A stretch of 64,000 nucleotides of DNA from Burkholderiales bacterium (lineage in GTDB: Bacteria; Pseudomonadota; Gammaproteobacteria; Burkholderiales; Burkholderiaceae_E): contig JAIYCW010000009.1 in the NCBI GenBank assembly GCA_027487815.1, positions 34,182 to 98,181 on the forward strand, written 5' to 3'. The translations under genes were made by a program, and so were the position numbers. Below the pieces are notes generated by a model. The model saw only the letters and a program-made list of their open reading frames with translations. It did not search any database and was not told the origin of the DNA. Positions 24,794 to 35,652 of this stretch are shown piece by piece. Positions within the stretch are counted from its first letter, which is position 1; every line of letters begins with the position of its first letter.

Positions 24794-25573
24794 ATGCCGG
24801 TTTGGCTGACCCATGCAGCACCTCGCGGGGCCAGGCTTGCCGAGCAGTTGCAGCAGGCGGCGCCTGAGGTTGAGTGGATCAGTTTGCCAAGTGCAACTGT
24901 CCATAACCTTTTGCTGGGTCAGCAGGCCCCACAGCTGCCTTTATCCGCGTGGTTGGTTCTGACCAGCCCTTCAACCATTGACGCGATTGTCCAGGCCTGG
25001 GGTCATCAATGGCTTGGCCGGCATCGCTTGCTGGTGGTGGGCCCGGGCTCGGCTCATCAGGCGCTTTTTCATTGCCCGCAGGCCTGGGTTTTTGCACCCC
25101 GGGTCGCACCCTTCGACGCTCAGGCGGCGGCCGCGCTTTGGCATCGGGAACGAGTTCTTGACGAAGCCCACACACGCACTGAGGTGTGGGTGTTCGGAGG
25201 TGAGTCGAGCCAAACCGACTGGCCTGCATTGCTGGCTGGCCCCGGGGCTTACGTCAGGCTGAAAGCGGCAGTGCGCACCGAGCCCAGTGCCCTGTCGCCG
25301 CTGATACTTCGTGCATTGAGTCATGCCGCGTCCGAAGCGCGTTACCACCATTGGGTGTTGACTTCACGTCAGGCGGTGAGCTGGACCGGGCAGGTGTTGG
25401 ATGCCCTGGAGGCTCCGCTTGGGGAGCACTTCAGGCGGTATCCAGCTTTGGCTTTGCACGAAGTGATTGCGCGCGAAGCGCAAGCCAACGGGTTTACCCG
25501 GGTTGAAGTGTTGGAACCAGGCCAAGCGGCGTTGATTGATCGGGTGCGTGGCCTGTTGAGTGACGGGGATTAA
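24794..25573 (+). CDS. hemD: uroporphyrinogen-III synthase
   Basis: A 259-residue protein of the HemD fold (two Rossmann-like lobes), which closes and inverts ring D of hydroxymethylbilane. Sequence conservation in this family is always low; the assignment rests on the length, the LTSPSTIDAI and LTSRQAVSW segments that equal the two conserved T-S-x-x-A/I motifs, and the position directly after hemC and before hemX. The ribosome-binding site AAGGAGA lies 7 bases before the ATG. hemX begins 15 bases after its stop codon. Confidence 0.92.
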   Translation: MPVWLTHAAPRGARLAEQLQQAAPEVEWISLPSATVHNLLLGQQAPQLPLSAWLVLTSPSTIDAIVQAWGHQWLGRHRLLVVGPGSAHQALFHCPQAWVFAPRVAPFDAQAAAALWHRERVLDEAHTRTEVWVFGGESSQTDWPALLAGPGAYVRLKAAVRTEPSALSPLILRALSHAASEARYHHWVLTSRQAVSWTGQVLDALEAPLGEHFRRYPALALHEVIAREAQANGFTRVEVLEPGQAALIDRVRGLLSDGD

Positions 25574-25588
25574 ACGTAAACTCTCGGT

Positions 25589-26779
25589 ATGTCTACCGAG
25601 CCATTGCCCCCTCCATCTTCCTCCTCAGCGCCGCCGTCCGGAACGCTGCCTTCGCCCGAGCCAGCGTCCGTATTCCCGGGCCAAGCTGCGGCTGCACCTG
25701 CAATCTCCGCGAGCCCGGTTAGCAAGCCGGGGAGTAACTCCTGGCTCAAATTGGCGATCTTTGTTGTGGTGGGCCTGGCTTTTGTCATGAGCGTGCTGGG
25801 GTGGCAGCGTTCCGAGCGCGTGGGAAAGAACGCCGCTCGCAAACTCCAGGAAACCGAGACCCGAGCTGCCATGCTAGCCAGCCAGTTGCAAACCACCAAC
25901 GACAACATGCGCGAATTGCAGGGGCGGTTTGCGGTGCTGGAAGGGCGCTTGACTGAAACCGCCGGGCAGCAGGCGCAACTCGAGCGCATGTATCGCTCGA
26001 TCTCGCAAGCTGGCCTGGACGGGGTGTTGAGCGACATTGAGCATGCCTTGAGCATTGCCGGTCAACAGCTCCTGGTCGGTGGCAATGTGTCTGGAGCATT
26101 GCTCGTACTGCAGGACGCCGAAGCGCGCCTGAAGGCGACCGATGGTGCCAGCCTGTCGAGCTTGCGCCGCTTGCTGTTGCGCGATATTGACCGGTTAAAG
26201 GCCTTGCCAAGCACCGATGTTGTTTCTGTGCTTTTGCGCCTGGATAACGTGCTTCAGGCGGTCGATACCCTACCGTTGCTCGCCAGCTTTTCTCCGGGAG
26301 CTTTGCCGGCTCAGCCTGGCGTGGCCCGGGGAACGGCGAAGGAAGGCGAAGCGACGGGACGTGCTGAAGGCGGCGCCGGGAGCCCGGTGTCCAGCTGGTC
26401 ATGGCTGGGCGAATCCTCCATGCGGACTTTGGCAAGTCTGCGCTCGGAGCTGCAGTCTCTGGTGCGGGTCAATCGCGTTGACATGCCCGAGGCGGTGTTA
26501 CTCGCACCCGAGCAGAGTTACTTTGTCCGTGAAAACCTCCGCTTGCAACTGCTCAATGCCCGGGCGGCGCTCCTGGCCCGGCAAGACTCGGTATTTCGTG
26601 GTGATATCGAACGCTCGCAAAAGTGGATTACCACCTACTTTGATTCCAGACAGATTAGCGTTAGCAACGCGGCGACCCAGCTGCGTCAATTGCAGTCCAG
26701 CCGGGTCAGTGTGGAGCTGCCATCGCTGGCCGAGACGCTTTCCGCGGTCCGGGCTTTACGCACGGGGCGTGCGCCGTGA
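25589..26779 (+). CDS. hemX: HemX-family membrane protein
   Basis: A 396-residue single-span membrane protein. A Pro/Ser/Ala-rich cytoplasmic N-terminus (1-50) is followed by one helix (about 52-70) and a long periplasmic region that begins with a coiled coil (about 76-130, many Glu/Gln/Leu). HemX has been annotated as a putative uroporphyrinogen-III methyltransferase, but this type lacks the SAM methyltransferase domain, and a structural or scaffolding role beside HemD and HemY is more likely. Its stop overlaps the start of hemY by 4 bases (GTGA). Confidence 0.9.
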   Translation: MSTEPLPPPSSSSAPPSGTLPSPEPASVFPGQAAAAPAISASPVSKPGSNSWLKLAIFVVVGLAFVMSVLGWQRSERVGKNAARKLQETETRAAMLASQLQTTNDNMRELQGRFAVLEGRLTETAGQQAQLERMYRSISQAGLDGVLSDIEHALSIAGQQLLVGGNVSGALLVLQDAEARLKATDGASLSSLRRLLLRDIDRLKALPSTDVVSVLLRLDNVLQAVDTLPLLASFSPGALPAQPGVARGTAKEGEATGRAEGGAGSPVSSWSWLGESSMRTLASLRSELQSLVRVNRVDMPEAVLLAPEQSYFVRENLRLQLLNARAALLARQDSVFRGDIERSQKWITTYFDSRQISVSNAATQLRQLQSSRVSVELPSLAETLSAVRALRTGRAP

Positions 26780-28074
26780 GGTGGCTGGTATGGATGGTGC
26801 TCACCGTTTCGGCGGCGGTGGGATTGGCTTTGCTGATGCGCTTCAATCACGGCAACGTGGCCGTGCTTTGGCCGCCATGGCGTATCGATTTATCGGTAAA
26901 TCTCGCACTTGTCATCGTGCTCGCAAGCTTTGTCGCAATACATCTGCTGTTGTTGGCCATTGGCAAGGCCTTGGAGTTGCCGCTCAAGGTGCGTCAGTAT
27001 CGTGAAGGCAAGGCGCGTGATACCGGAGTGGCGGCGCTTCGCGACGCCTTGGTGGCCTTGTTCGAGGGCCGCTTTGGGCGAGCCGAGCGGCTGGCTCAGC
27101 AGGCTCGCGAGCAAGCCGATCTGGCCTTGCCTGCGGCATTGATTGCTGCGCGCGCCGCGCATCGTATGCGGGAGCCCGCCCGGCGTGATCGTTGGCTTGA
27201 AGCGATCGAAACGCAGGCGAGTTCGGATCAGGTCAAGCGGGTGAGTGAAGCGGAGTTTGCAATTGATGATGGCCGGCCATTGGATGCGGTGCAATCTATT
27301 GCAGGCCTTCAACATGGCGGGGTGCGGCACATCCATAGCCTGCGCCTGGCGCTCAAGGCAGCCGAGCAAGCCCAGGACTGGCCCCGAGTGCTGCAGCTGG
27401 CCCGCCAGTTGGGTAAGCGTGATGCCTTGCACCCGACGGCCTCGCGCGGTCTGCGCGTGCGCGCGATTCGGCATCAGTTAAGCGCCTTGCCCCAGGCCGA
27501 TGCGGTAGAGCGGTTCTTCAATCAGTTGCCGCCCGATGAGCAATCCGAGCCAGAAGTAGTGGAGGCTGCGGCGGCAGCAATGGTGCGTACCGGCGCCAGT
27601 AAGGCAGCCTGGAAGTTGATCGAGCAGGCCTTGGGGCAGAGATGGTCGAACACCCTGGCCCGGCTCTTTATGGAGCTGCCGATGCTGGTGTCGCGTGACA
27701 AGCTCATGCGCGCTGAACGCTGGATGGAGCGCTTTCCCGAGGAGCCGGAACTGCAGCTGATTCTCGGGGAACTATGCATGGTCGAAGCGCTGTGGGGCAA
27801 GGCCGAGGCGTTTTTGAAAAAAGCGGCTCAGTCGCCCCCAACTGCTGCCAGCGCGCATCTTCAACTGGCCATTCTGAACGAGCGCCTGGAGCGCCCGGCC
27901 CGCAGCGCCGAGCATTACCGCAAAAGCGCGCTGCTTTTCAGTGGCAGCTCAGACGCAGCGCCCGCCATCCACCTCGAGACAAGCCCCGGTGATGAACTCA
28001 GCCTCGTCCGAGGCGAGAAACAGGGCCGCGTTGGCGATGTCGCGCGGTTGGGAGAGGCGTCCCAGGGGAATTGA
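26776..28074 (+). CDS. hemY: HemY-family TPR membrane protein with an antisense-derived tail
   Basis: A 432-residue protein beginning with GTG overlapped with the hemX stop. Two transmembrane helices (about 3-23 and 40-62) precede a mostly alpha-helical TPR-like region (about 75-390). HemY of this proteobacterial type is not protoporphyrinogen oxidase; its role in haem synthesis is unsettled. The last 41 codons (27949-28074) run antisense through the 3' end of the convergent SDR gene, and the encoded tail (from AAPAIHLETSP onward) does not look like a TPR. The natural HemY end would be expected near residue 390, so the original stop seems to have been lost. Confidence 0.88.
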   Translation: MRWLVWMVLTVSAAVGLALLMRFNHGNVAVLWPPWRIDLSVNLALVIVLASFVAIHLLLLAIGKALELPLKVRQYREGKARDTGVAALRDALVALFEGRFGRAERLAQQAREQADLALPAALIAARAAHRMREPARRDRWLEAIETQASSDQVKRVSEAEFAIDDGRPLDAVQSIAGLQHGGVRHIHSLRLALKAAEQAQDWPRVLQLARQLGKRDALHPTASRGLRVRAIRHQLSALPQADAVERFFNQLPPDEQSEPEVVEAAAAAMVRTGASKAAWKLIEQALGQRWSNTLARLFMELPMLVSRDKLMRAERWMERFPEEPELQLILGELCMVEALWGKAEAFLKKAAQSPPTAASAHLQLAILNERLERPARSAEHYRKSALLFSGSSDAAPAIHLETSPGDELSLVRGEKQGRVGDVARLGEASQGN

Positions 28075-28707
28075 GCCCACAAATTTGGCGCGCATTTCAG
28101 GCGTATCCTGGCCCATGAAAGTTGCCAGCAAAGCGGTCTCTCCCGCCACAGGATTGATCACGTTGACCCGAATTTTATGGGGTGCCAATTCCACCGCCAT
28201 TGAACGCGAAGTAATGATGACCGCCCCTTTGGTGCCGTTGTACCAGGTGAGCCCTGGCCGCGGCCGCACGCCAGCGGTGGATGCAATGTTCACAAACACA
28301 CCGCCTCCAGCTTGCTGGAAGTAGGGCACCATCACCTGTGCGGTGGTGTAGAGGCTTTTGACATTCACACGATAGACCCGATCAAACTCGGCTTCATCCA
28401 CATCAAGCAACCATTGATTGCGGTGCGATACCCCAGCATTGTTGACCACAATATCGAGTGAGCCGAAGGCTTTCAGCGTGGCCTCCAGTAGCGTTTGCAC
28501 TTGCGCAGTTTCGCTGACATTGCCTTGCACAAACTGCGCCTGACCACCTTGTGCCCGGAGTGCCTGGGCGACGCGCTCGCCGTTGGCAGCGTCGATATCA
28601 TTGATGATGACCTTTGCGCCCTCTTCGATGAAGCGCAGTGCGATACCTTCGCCAAAGCCCGAGCCTGCGCCAGTGACTATTGCTACCTTGTTGGCCAAAC
28701 GTGGCAT
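27949..28707 (-). CDS. SDR-family oxidoreductase
   Basis: A 252-residue classical SDR. The cofactor motif TGAGSGFGEGIA is near residues 12-23, NNAG near 89, the catalytic Ser in IASTAG, and Tyr/Lys in WYNGTKGAV; the acidic residue in INDID after the second strand suggests NAD(H) preference. It closes with the SDR tail ITGACLEVDGGRCV. It lies 48 bases downstream of the aldehyde dehydrogenase gene, so the two probably oxidise an alcohol to an aldehyde and then an acid; the substrate is unknown. The start has AAGGAGAAAC just upstream. Its 3' end overlaps hemY by 126 bases. Confidence 0.9.
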   Translation of the reverse strand: MPRLANKVAIVTGAGSGFGEGIALRFIEEGAKVIINDIDAANGERVAQALRAQGGQAQFVQGNVSETAQVQTLLEATLKAFGSLDIVVNNAGVSHRNQWLLDVDEAEFDRVYRVNVKSLYTTAQVMVPYFQQAGGGVFVNIASTAGVRPRPGLTWYNGTKGAVIITSRSMAVELAPHKIRVNVINPVAGETALLATFMGQDTPEMRAKFVGSIPLGRLSQPRDIANAALFLASDEAEFITGACLEVDGGRCV

Positions 28708-28755
28708 GTGTTTCTCCTTGTGGTTGTTGTCTTGAACGAGTGTCGGGCCGCTGCG

Positions 28756-30195
28756 TTAACCGTGGCGAATCGCGATGGTTTTGAGTTGGGTAAAGCCATA
28801 GAGCGCCTCGAAGCCCTTTTCCCGGCCATAGCCGCTGCCCTTGACCCCGCCAAAGGGCAACTCCACGCCGCCTCCAGCGCCATAATTGTTGATGAAAACC
28901 TGCCCGCTATGCAGCTGCTTGGCTAGCCGCAATTGGCGTGCCCCGTCGCGGGTCCAGAGCCCGGCGACCAAACCGTATGGGGTGTCGTTAGCCAGGCGTA
29001 ATGCATCGGCTTCATCGGTAAAGCGCTGCACCACCAGCACCGGACCGAAGATTTCGGATTGGGTGAGGCGGCTGGATTGAGGCACATCAGCAAACAGCAC
29101 CGGCGCCTGATAAAACCCCTGTTCAGGCGCATCGTCCACGACACTGCCTTGTGCCGCCACCTCGAGGCCCTCACGCTGCGCAGCGGAAAGAAAATCCCAT
29201 ACCACTTGTTGCTGCTTGCGTGAGACCAAGGGCCCCAGATCAAGATCAGCTGAACTTGGCCCAGCACGCAAGGCGCAGAAGCGATGCGCCAAGGCCTCAA
29301 TCAGGCGATCCGCAATCGTATCCTGCACCAACACCCGTGAGCCTGCCGAGCAGGTCTGCCCGGCATTCTGAATCACCGCATTCACCAGCACGGGGAGCGC
29401 CGCGTCCAGGTCAGCGTCCTCGAACACCAGCTGCGGAGATTTCCCCCCAAGCTCCAGAGTGACCGGGCTGGCTCGCAGTGCGCAAGCTTGGGCGACGAGT
29501 TTGCCCGTTGCAGTCGAGCCAGTGAATGACAAATGCTGAATGTCCGGATGCGCAGCCAGAGCTGCGCCAGCTTCAATCCCCAGGCCGGGTACGAGATTAA
29601 GTACGCCGTCTGGCAACCCGGCTTCGCTCGCAAGCGCTGCTACACGAAGAAGCGACAGGCAGGCGTCTTCAGCAGGCTTGACCACACAACAATTACCCGC
29701 TGCCAGCGCGGCACCCACCGAGCGCCCGAAGATTTGCATCGGGTAGTTCCACGGAATGATATGCCCGGTCACACCGTGCGGCTCGCGCAGGGTCAAGACC
29801 GTATAGCCTTCGGCATAGGGCAGGGTCTGGCCGTGTAGTTTGTCGCAAGCCCCAGCGTAAAACTCAAAGTAGCGCGCCAGCGCCACCACATCGGCACGCG
29901 CCTGGCTGATGGGCTTGCCGGTATCGCGGGCCTCGAGGCTGGCGAGTTGCGCGGCATCTTGTGTCACCAGTGTGGCAAGCCGTGTCATCACCCGCCCGCG
30001 CTCCACCGCCGAGACCCGTTGCCAGCGATTTTTGAACGCATCATGTGCAGCGGACACCGCTGCATCAATATCGGCCGCTTTGCCTCTCGCGAGGCGTCCA
30101 AAACTTACCCCATCGGACGGGTCGACATTATCAATCCAGCCCCCATCGACAGCAGTCCGGGCATGCCCGTTGATCCAACATAACCCTTCTTGCAC
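28756..30195 (-). CDS. aldehyde dehydrogenase family protein
   Basis: A 479-residue NAD(P)+-dependent aldehyde dehydrogenase of the betaine-aldehyde-dehydrogenase-like class. The catalytic Cys is in NAGQTCSAGSRV, the general-base Glu in LELGGKSPQ, the cofactor loop in FTGSTATG and the oxyanion Asn in IPWNYPMQ. The start was set at the GTG at 30195: GGAGG (30204-30208) stands 8 bases before it, and the product then has normal ALDH length. An open frame reaches 30462, but that part is antisense to ppa and encodes nothing ALDH-like. The SDR gene follows and likely shares its pathway. Confidence 0.92.
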   Translation of the reverse strand: MQEGLCWINGHARTAVDGGWIDNVDPSDGVSFGRLARGKAADIDAAVSAAHDAFKNRWQRVSAVERGRVMTRLATLVTQDAAQLASLEARDTGKPISQARADVVALARYFEFYAGACDKLHGQTLPYAEGYTVLTLREPHGVTGHIIPWNYPMQIFGRSVGAALAAGNCCVVKPAEDACLSLLRVAALASEAGLPDGVLNLVPGLGIEAGAALAAHPDIQHLSFTGSTATGKLVAQACALRASPVTLELGGKSPQLVFEDADLDAALPVLVNAVIQNAGQTCSAGSRVLVQDTIADRLIEALAHRFCALRAGPSSADLDLGPLVSRKQQQVVWDFLSAAQREGLEVAAQGSVVDDAPEQGFYQAPVLFADVPQSSRLTQSEIFGPVLVVQRFTDEADALRLANDTPYGLVAGLWTRDGARQLRLAKQLHSGQVFINNYGAGGGVELPFGGVKGSGYGREKGFEALYGFTQLKTIAIRHG

Positions 30196-30325
30196 TGGCT
30201 CATCCTCCAAATTTGTCGCTGTTATTGTGTGCGCGCAGGTAAAATACCAGAGCTTGTGTGACCCTGGCCCCTCGCACTTGTGCTGACGCGCTATCGAGGC
30301 TGAATCTTTCTCCCCTGAAAACACC

Positions 30326-30874
30326 ATGAATCTGGACCGAGTTGACTCCGGGCGTGATATCCCGAATGACTTCAATGTAATCGTTGAAATTCCCATGAAT
30401 GCCGACCCCATCAAGTACGAGGTGGATAAAGCCACTGGCGCGCTTTTTGTGGATCGTTTCATGATGACTGCGATGCACTACCCATGTAACTACGGCTACG
30501 TGCCGCATACGATTGCCGATGATGGTGACCCGGTGGATGTGTTGGTGATTACCCCTGTGCCGGTTACGGTAGGCGCGGTGGTGCGCTGTCGGCCGCTTGG
30601 TGTACTGAAAATGCAGGATGAAGCGGGCGGTGATTCCAAGCTGGTCGCCGTGCCGATTGATAAGGTGTTGCCGATCTATAAACACTGGCGCAAGGTTGAG
30701 GATCTGGCTCCCGAGCGGCTTATGCAGATTCAGCACTTCTTTGAGCACTATAAGGACCTGGAGCCCGGCAAATGGGTCAAGGTGCTCGGCTGGGGCGGGC
30801 CCGAGGATGCGGCCAAGGAGATTTTTGACGGTATCGAGCGGTATCAGGCTTCGGCAATCAAACCGCATTTCTGA
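30326..30874 (+). CDS. ppa: inorganic pyrophosphatase
   Basis: A 182-residue family I soluble pyrophosphatase (E. coli 175). It hydrolyses pyrophosphate with Mg2+, pulling biosynthetic reactions forward. The signature [10 protein letters not shown] carries the three metal-binding aspartates, and [11 protein letters not shown] and the C-terminal KHWRKVEDL segment complete the active site. It starts with ATG 130 bases from the divergent aldehyde dehydrogenase. A methyltransferase gene follows after 16 bases. Confidence 0.97.
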   Translation: MNLDRVDSGRDIPNDFNVIVEIPMNADPIKYEVDKATGALFVDRFMMTAMHYPCNYGYVPHTIADDGDPVDVLVITPVPVTVGAVVRCRPLGVLKMQDEAGGDSKLVAVPIDKVLPIYKHWRKVEDLAPERLMQIQHFFEHYKDLEPGKWVKVLGWGGPEDAAKEIFDGIERYQASAIKPHF

Positions 30875-30890
30875 TCATAGGCCATAGTCT

Positions 30891-31703
30891 GTGCCGGTTG
30901 CCGCGCATGCACCTTTTGCCGAGAATGCCGGCTTGCAGGTTATCGGCACCGCTTCACATCGTTCAACCAACCTTCAAGCCTATGCGCTGATCACCGCGCA
31001 TCTGCAATTGCAGCACAAAGTGCTGGATCTGGGGTCAGGGCGCGGGCACTTGTCGCGTCGTATCGGGCAATGGTTCACCAGCCGTGGAGCTCAAGCTTCT
31101 CAGGTGCTGGCGAGCGATATCGCCACCGAAGGTTTTCAGGCAAGCGAAGTGCCATTTCAGGCCGTGGATTTCAACCGGTCCTTGCCATTTACCGACGCGA
31201 GCTTTGATCTGGTGTACTCCATCGAGGTATTCGAGCATCTGCATCGCCCTTATGACACGCTTGCGCAGTGCTACCGAATCCTCAAGCCGGGCGGGCGGCT
31301 AGTGGTGTCTACCCCGAATATTTTGCAGTTGGGGTCACGCCTAAGATTTTTCTTCACCGGCTTTTACGACCTTTACGAACCACCGTCGTCCCGGATGGAG
31401 AATGCGGGAAGAATTTGCGGGCATGTCATGCCGCTGCATATTGCTTACTACGCCTACAGCCTGCGCAGCTTGGGGTTTGGTGAAGTTCATTACCACACGG
31501 ATCGATTGAAGAAGGGTGCCCGCGTGTTGCGCTGGTTGTTGTTGCCGATCTTGAGTTTTGCGCAATGGCGTTTCAAGCGGCATGTACTGCGCTACGACGC
31601 ACAGGTGTTCGCAGAAAATGCCGAGATACTCGAGCTCATGGGTTCGGCTGATTTTCTGACCAGCCGCAGCCTGATGTTTGTAGCCACCAAACCTCTCGGT
31701 TGA
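30891..31703 (+). CDS. class I SAM-dependent methyltransferase
   Basis: A 270-residue protein starting with GTG. The SAM-binding motif I is VLDLGSGRGHLSRRIG (about 44-59). Motif II is seen as YSIEVFEHLHRP, and the post-motif LKPGGRLVVSTPNI is typical of Methyltransf_11/UbiG-like enzymes. A C-terminal region with a basic hydrophobic patch (RWLLLPILSFAQWRFKRH) may contact membrane or lipid. The substrate is unknown. The gene follows ppa by 16 bases and converges on the FemAB-like gene with 4 bases between the stops. Confidence 0.85.
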   Translation: MPVAAHAPFAENAGLQVIGTASHRSTNLQAYALITAHLQLQHKVLDLGSGRGHLSRRIGQWFTSRGAQASQVLASDIATEGFQASEVPFQAVDFNRSLPFTDASFDLVYSIEVFEHLHRPYDTLAQCYRILKPGGRLVVSTPNILQLGSRLRFFFTGFYDLYEPPSSRMENAGRICGHVMPLHIAYYAYSLRSLGFGEVHYHTDRLKKGARVLRWLLLPILSFAQWRFKRHVLRYDAQVFAENAEILELMGSADFLTSRSLMFVATKPLG

Positions 31704-31707
31704 GTGA

Positions 31708-32907
31708 TTATTCGGGCGGGCGCTTGAAGGGTGCCCGCTCTTCCAGCTCCGACATGTATTGGCCAATGGCCGGGCCTTCCTCATCAAGATAGCGCTGGAC
31801 AGCCTTGGCAAAGGCTGGCTGCGCCAGCCAATGCCACGAGCAGGTAGGCACCGGTTCGAAGCCGCGCGCAAGCTTGTGCTCGCCTTGGGCCCCGCCTTCA
31901 ACGCGCTCAAGCTTGAGCTCGATAGCCGCTTCAATACTCTGGTAGTAAGCCGCTTCAAAATGCAGGCAATCCACCCGCTCAATCGCGCCCCAATAGCGCC
32001 CGAGCAAGCGCGATCCAGCGATGATCAGCAAGCTCGCTGCGATCATGCGGCCCTCGCGATAAGCCACCACCATCAGCCAGTGGTCACCCAGGCGCTCGGC
32101 GGCCAGTTTGAAAAACTCGCGCGTCAGGTAAGGGGTGGAGTGGTGCTCGGCATAGGTGGTGCAATAGCAGTGGTAAAAAAAGTTCCAATGCTCCTCGGTG
32201 ATTGCCGCGCCCCGCAGGCGCTCGAAGTGCACACCTGCCTGCGCCACCTTGCGCCGCTCGGCGCGGATCTTTTTGCGCTTGGGCTGGGTCAGTGTGCTCA
32301 GGAAGCTTTCAAAGTCGGCATAGCCCGCGTTGTGCCAGTGAAACTGCACCCCATGGCGTTGCATCCATCCAGGTGCATGCTCCAGCACCAGGTTTGGGTC
32401 GGGCAGCAGCATGTGGATGGATGAGAGGCCTTGTTGCCGAGCCCATTGGCCCAGCTGCAAAAGCATTTGCGGGGCCAGTGACTGATCGCCCAGCCACCGT
32501 GCGCCGGGCACCGGGCTAAAGGGGATAGCACTCAATAGCTTGGGGTAGTAGTTCAGGCCATTGCGCTCGTAGGCCTGGGCCCAGGCCCAGTCAAATACAT
32601 ACTCGCCATAGGAGTGCCACTTTTCATAAAGCGGCATCGCAGCAACCCATTGCCCTGCCGCATTCTGGATCGCCAAATGACGCGGCACCCAGCCAGTCGA
32701 ACGCGCCTTTTCTTTCTTCTTCGCGGGTTCTTTAACTCCATCCACGCTGCCGCTGTCTTCAAAGCAGGCCAGCATCGCGTGGCTGCTCAGCACATCATGT
32801 TCGCGATTGGCAAGCAGGCTATCCCACGCCGGTGCAGGGATGTCGTGGATCGAGCCCAGCAGGTGCATGCGATACTGTGGTTCAAGGGGCGCAGATGGCT
32901 CGGACAT
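31708..32907 (-). CDS. FemAB-like GNAT-fold protein (peptidogalycan biosynthesis family)
   Basis: A 399-residue protein of the PF04339-like FemAB/GNAT group, recognised by its length, the central KRKKIRAERRKVAQAGV basic helix, and the C-terminal block around HFEAAYYQSIEAAIE with GAQGEHKLARGFEP. The family is annotated as peptidogalycan or acyl-amino-acid transfer, but most bacterial members are uncharacterised. It is soluble with no signal peptide. Its start at 32907 is 57 bases from the divergent nadE start. Product identity beyond the family is not claimed. Confidence 0.82.
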   Translation of the reverse strand: MSEPSAPLEPQYRMHLLGSIHDIPAPAWDSLLANREHDVLSSHAMLACFEDSGSVDGVKEPAKKKEKARSTGWVPRHLAIQNAAGQWVAAMPLYEKWHSYGEYVFDWAWAQAYERNGLNYYPKLLSAIPFSPVPGARWLGDQSLAPQMLLQLGQWARQQGLSSIHMLLPDPNLVLEHAPGWMQRHGVQFHWHNAGYADFESFLSTLTQPKRKKIRAERRKVAQAGVHFERLRGAAITEEHWNFFYHCYCTTYAEHHSTPYLTREFFKLAAERLGDHWLMVVAYREGRMIAASLLIIAGSRLLGRYWGAIERVDCLHFEAAYYQSIEAAIELKLERVEGGAQGEHKLARGFEPVPTCSWHWLAQPAFAKAVQRYLDEEGPAIGQYMSELEERAPFKRPPE

Positions 32908-32963
32908 GGCAGGCAGTGGCGGAAAATTGATTAAAAATGGGCAGCGAAAGGAATGAGTTGAAT

Positions 32964-35023
<2,060 letters not shown>

Positions 35024-35025
35024 AT

Positions 35026-35652
35026 TCAGCCCGCTGCCGGTCTTTGGGCAAATAGCCTTCGAAAGCCTTTGACCAGCAAGCTCACGAGTAAGAGCGCGAG
35101 CACCACAAATACTGCGAGCAGGCCGAGAAACACCATGGGGTATTGGGTCGCCAGCCAGGTGCCACCCAGCACCATCGCGTCTTCGCCCAATGAGAGCAGC
35201 ACGTTGGAGAAGGGCTCGGGCGAGGTGTTGGCAACAGCCCGGGAACCTGCTTTTGCGAAATGAGTGGTCGCGGTGAGTGATCCGCCCAGCAGTCCTGCAG
35301 CTACGGTGATGGCCGTGCCGGAATCGGCGAATACTGCGGCGGCAAGCGCTGCGCCGGCCGGGATCCGAATGAAGGTATGCACGGCATCCCAGACGCTATC
35401 AAGCCAGGGCAGCTTATCGGCAAATAGTTCGACGAAGGCCATCAACCCAGCGCTGCCCAACACCAGCGGATGACTCAGCACCTGCAAATGCTCGGGCAAT
35501 GGCCACCAGCCCAGCCAGCCTGCCAAGCCAAATAGCAGAGTGACCAAATACAATCGCAATCCTGCGCCCCAGGCCAGCGCCCCGGCTAGTGCAAGGTCGG
35601 GCAAATGCTGAACCGCCATCTGCATCCATGGCCCGGAAAACACACTATCCAC
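35026..35652 (-). CDS. DUF4126-family membrane protein
   Basis: A 208-residue protein with about five hydrophobic helices, including a glycine/alanine-rich first half (ALAGALAWGAGLRLYLV), a central FADKLPWLDSVWDAVHTFIR segment and a final helix rich in Leu/Val. These match DUF4126, an uncharacterised membrane family. The start is a GTG at 35652 with AAAGGGGG about 6 bases upstream; the gene overlaps the end of the Smr gene by 8 bases, so the two are probably co-translated. Function is unknown. Confidence 0.82.
   Translation of the reverse strand: MDSVFSGPWMQMAVQHLPDLALAGALAWGAGLRLYLVTLLFGLAGWLGWWPLPEHLQVLSHPLVLGSAGLMAFVELFADKLPWLDSVWDAVHTFIRIPAGAALAAAVFADSGTAITVAAGLLGGSLTATTHFAKAGSRAVANTSPEPFSNVLLSLGEDAMVLGGTWLATQYPMVFLGLLAVFVVLALLLVSLLVKGFRRLFAQRPAAG

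Noticed and set aside
30196..30462. N-terminal extension of the aldehyde dehydrogenase
   Set aside because: The extra 89 residues have no ALDH features and overlap ppa; a GTG with GGAGG at 30195 gives the normal length.
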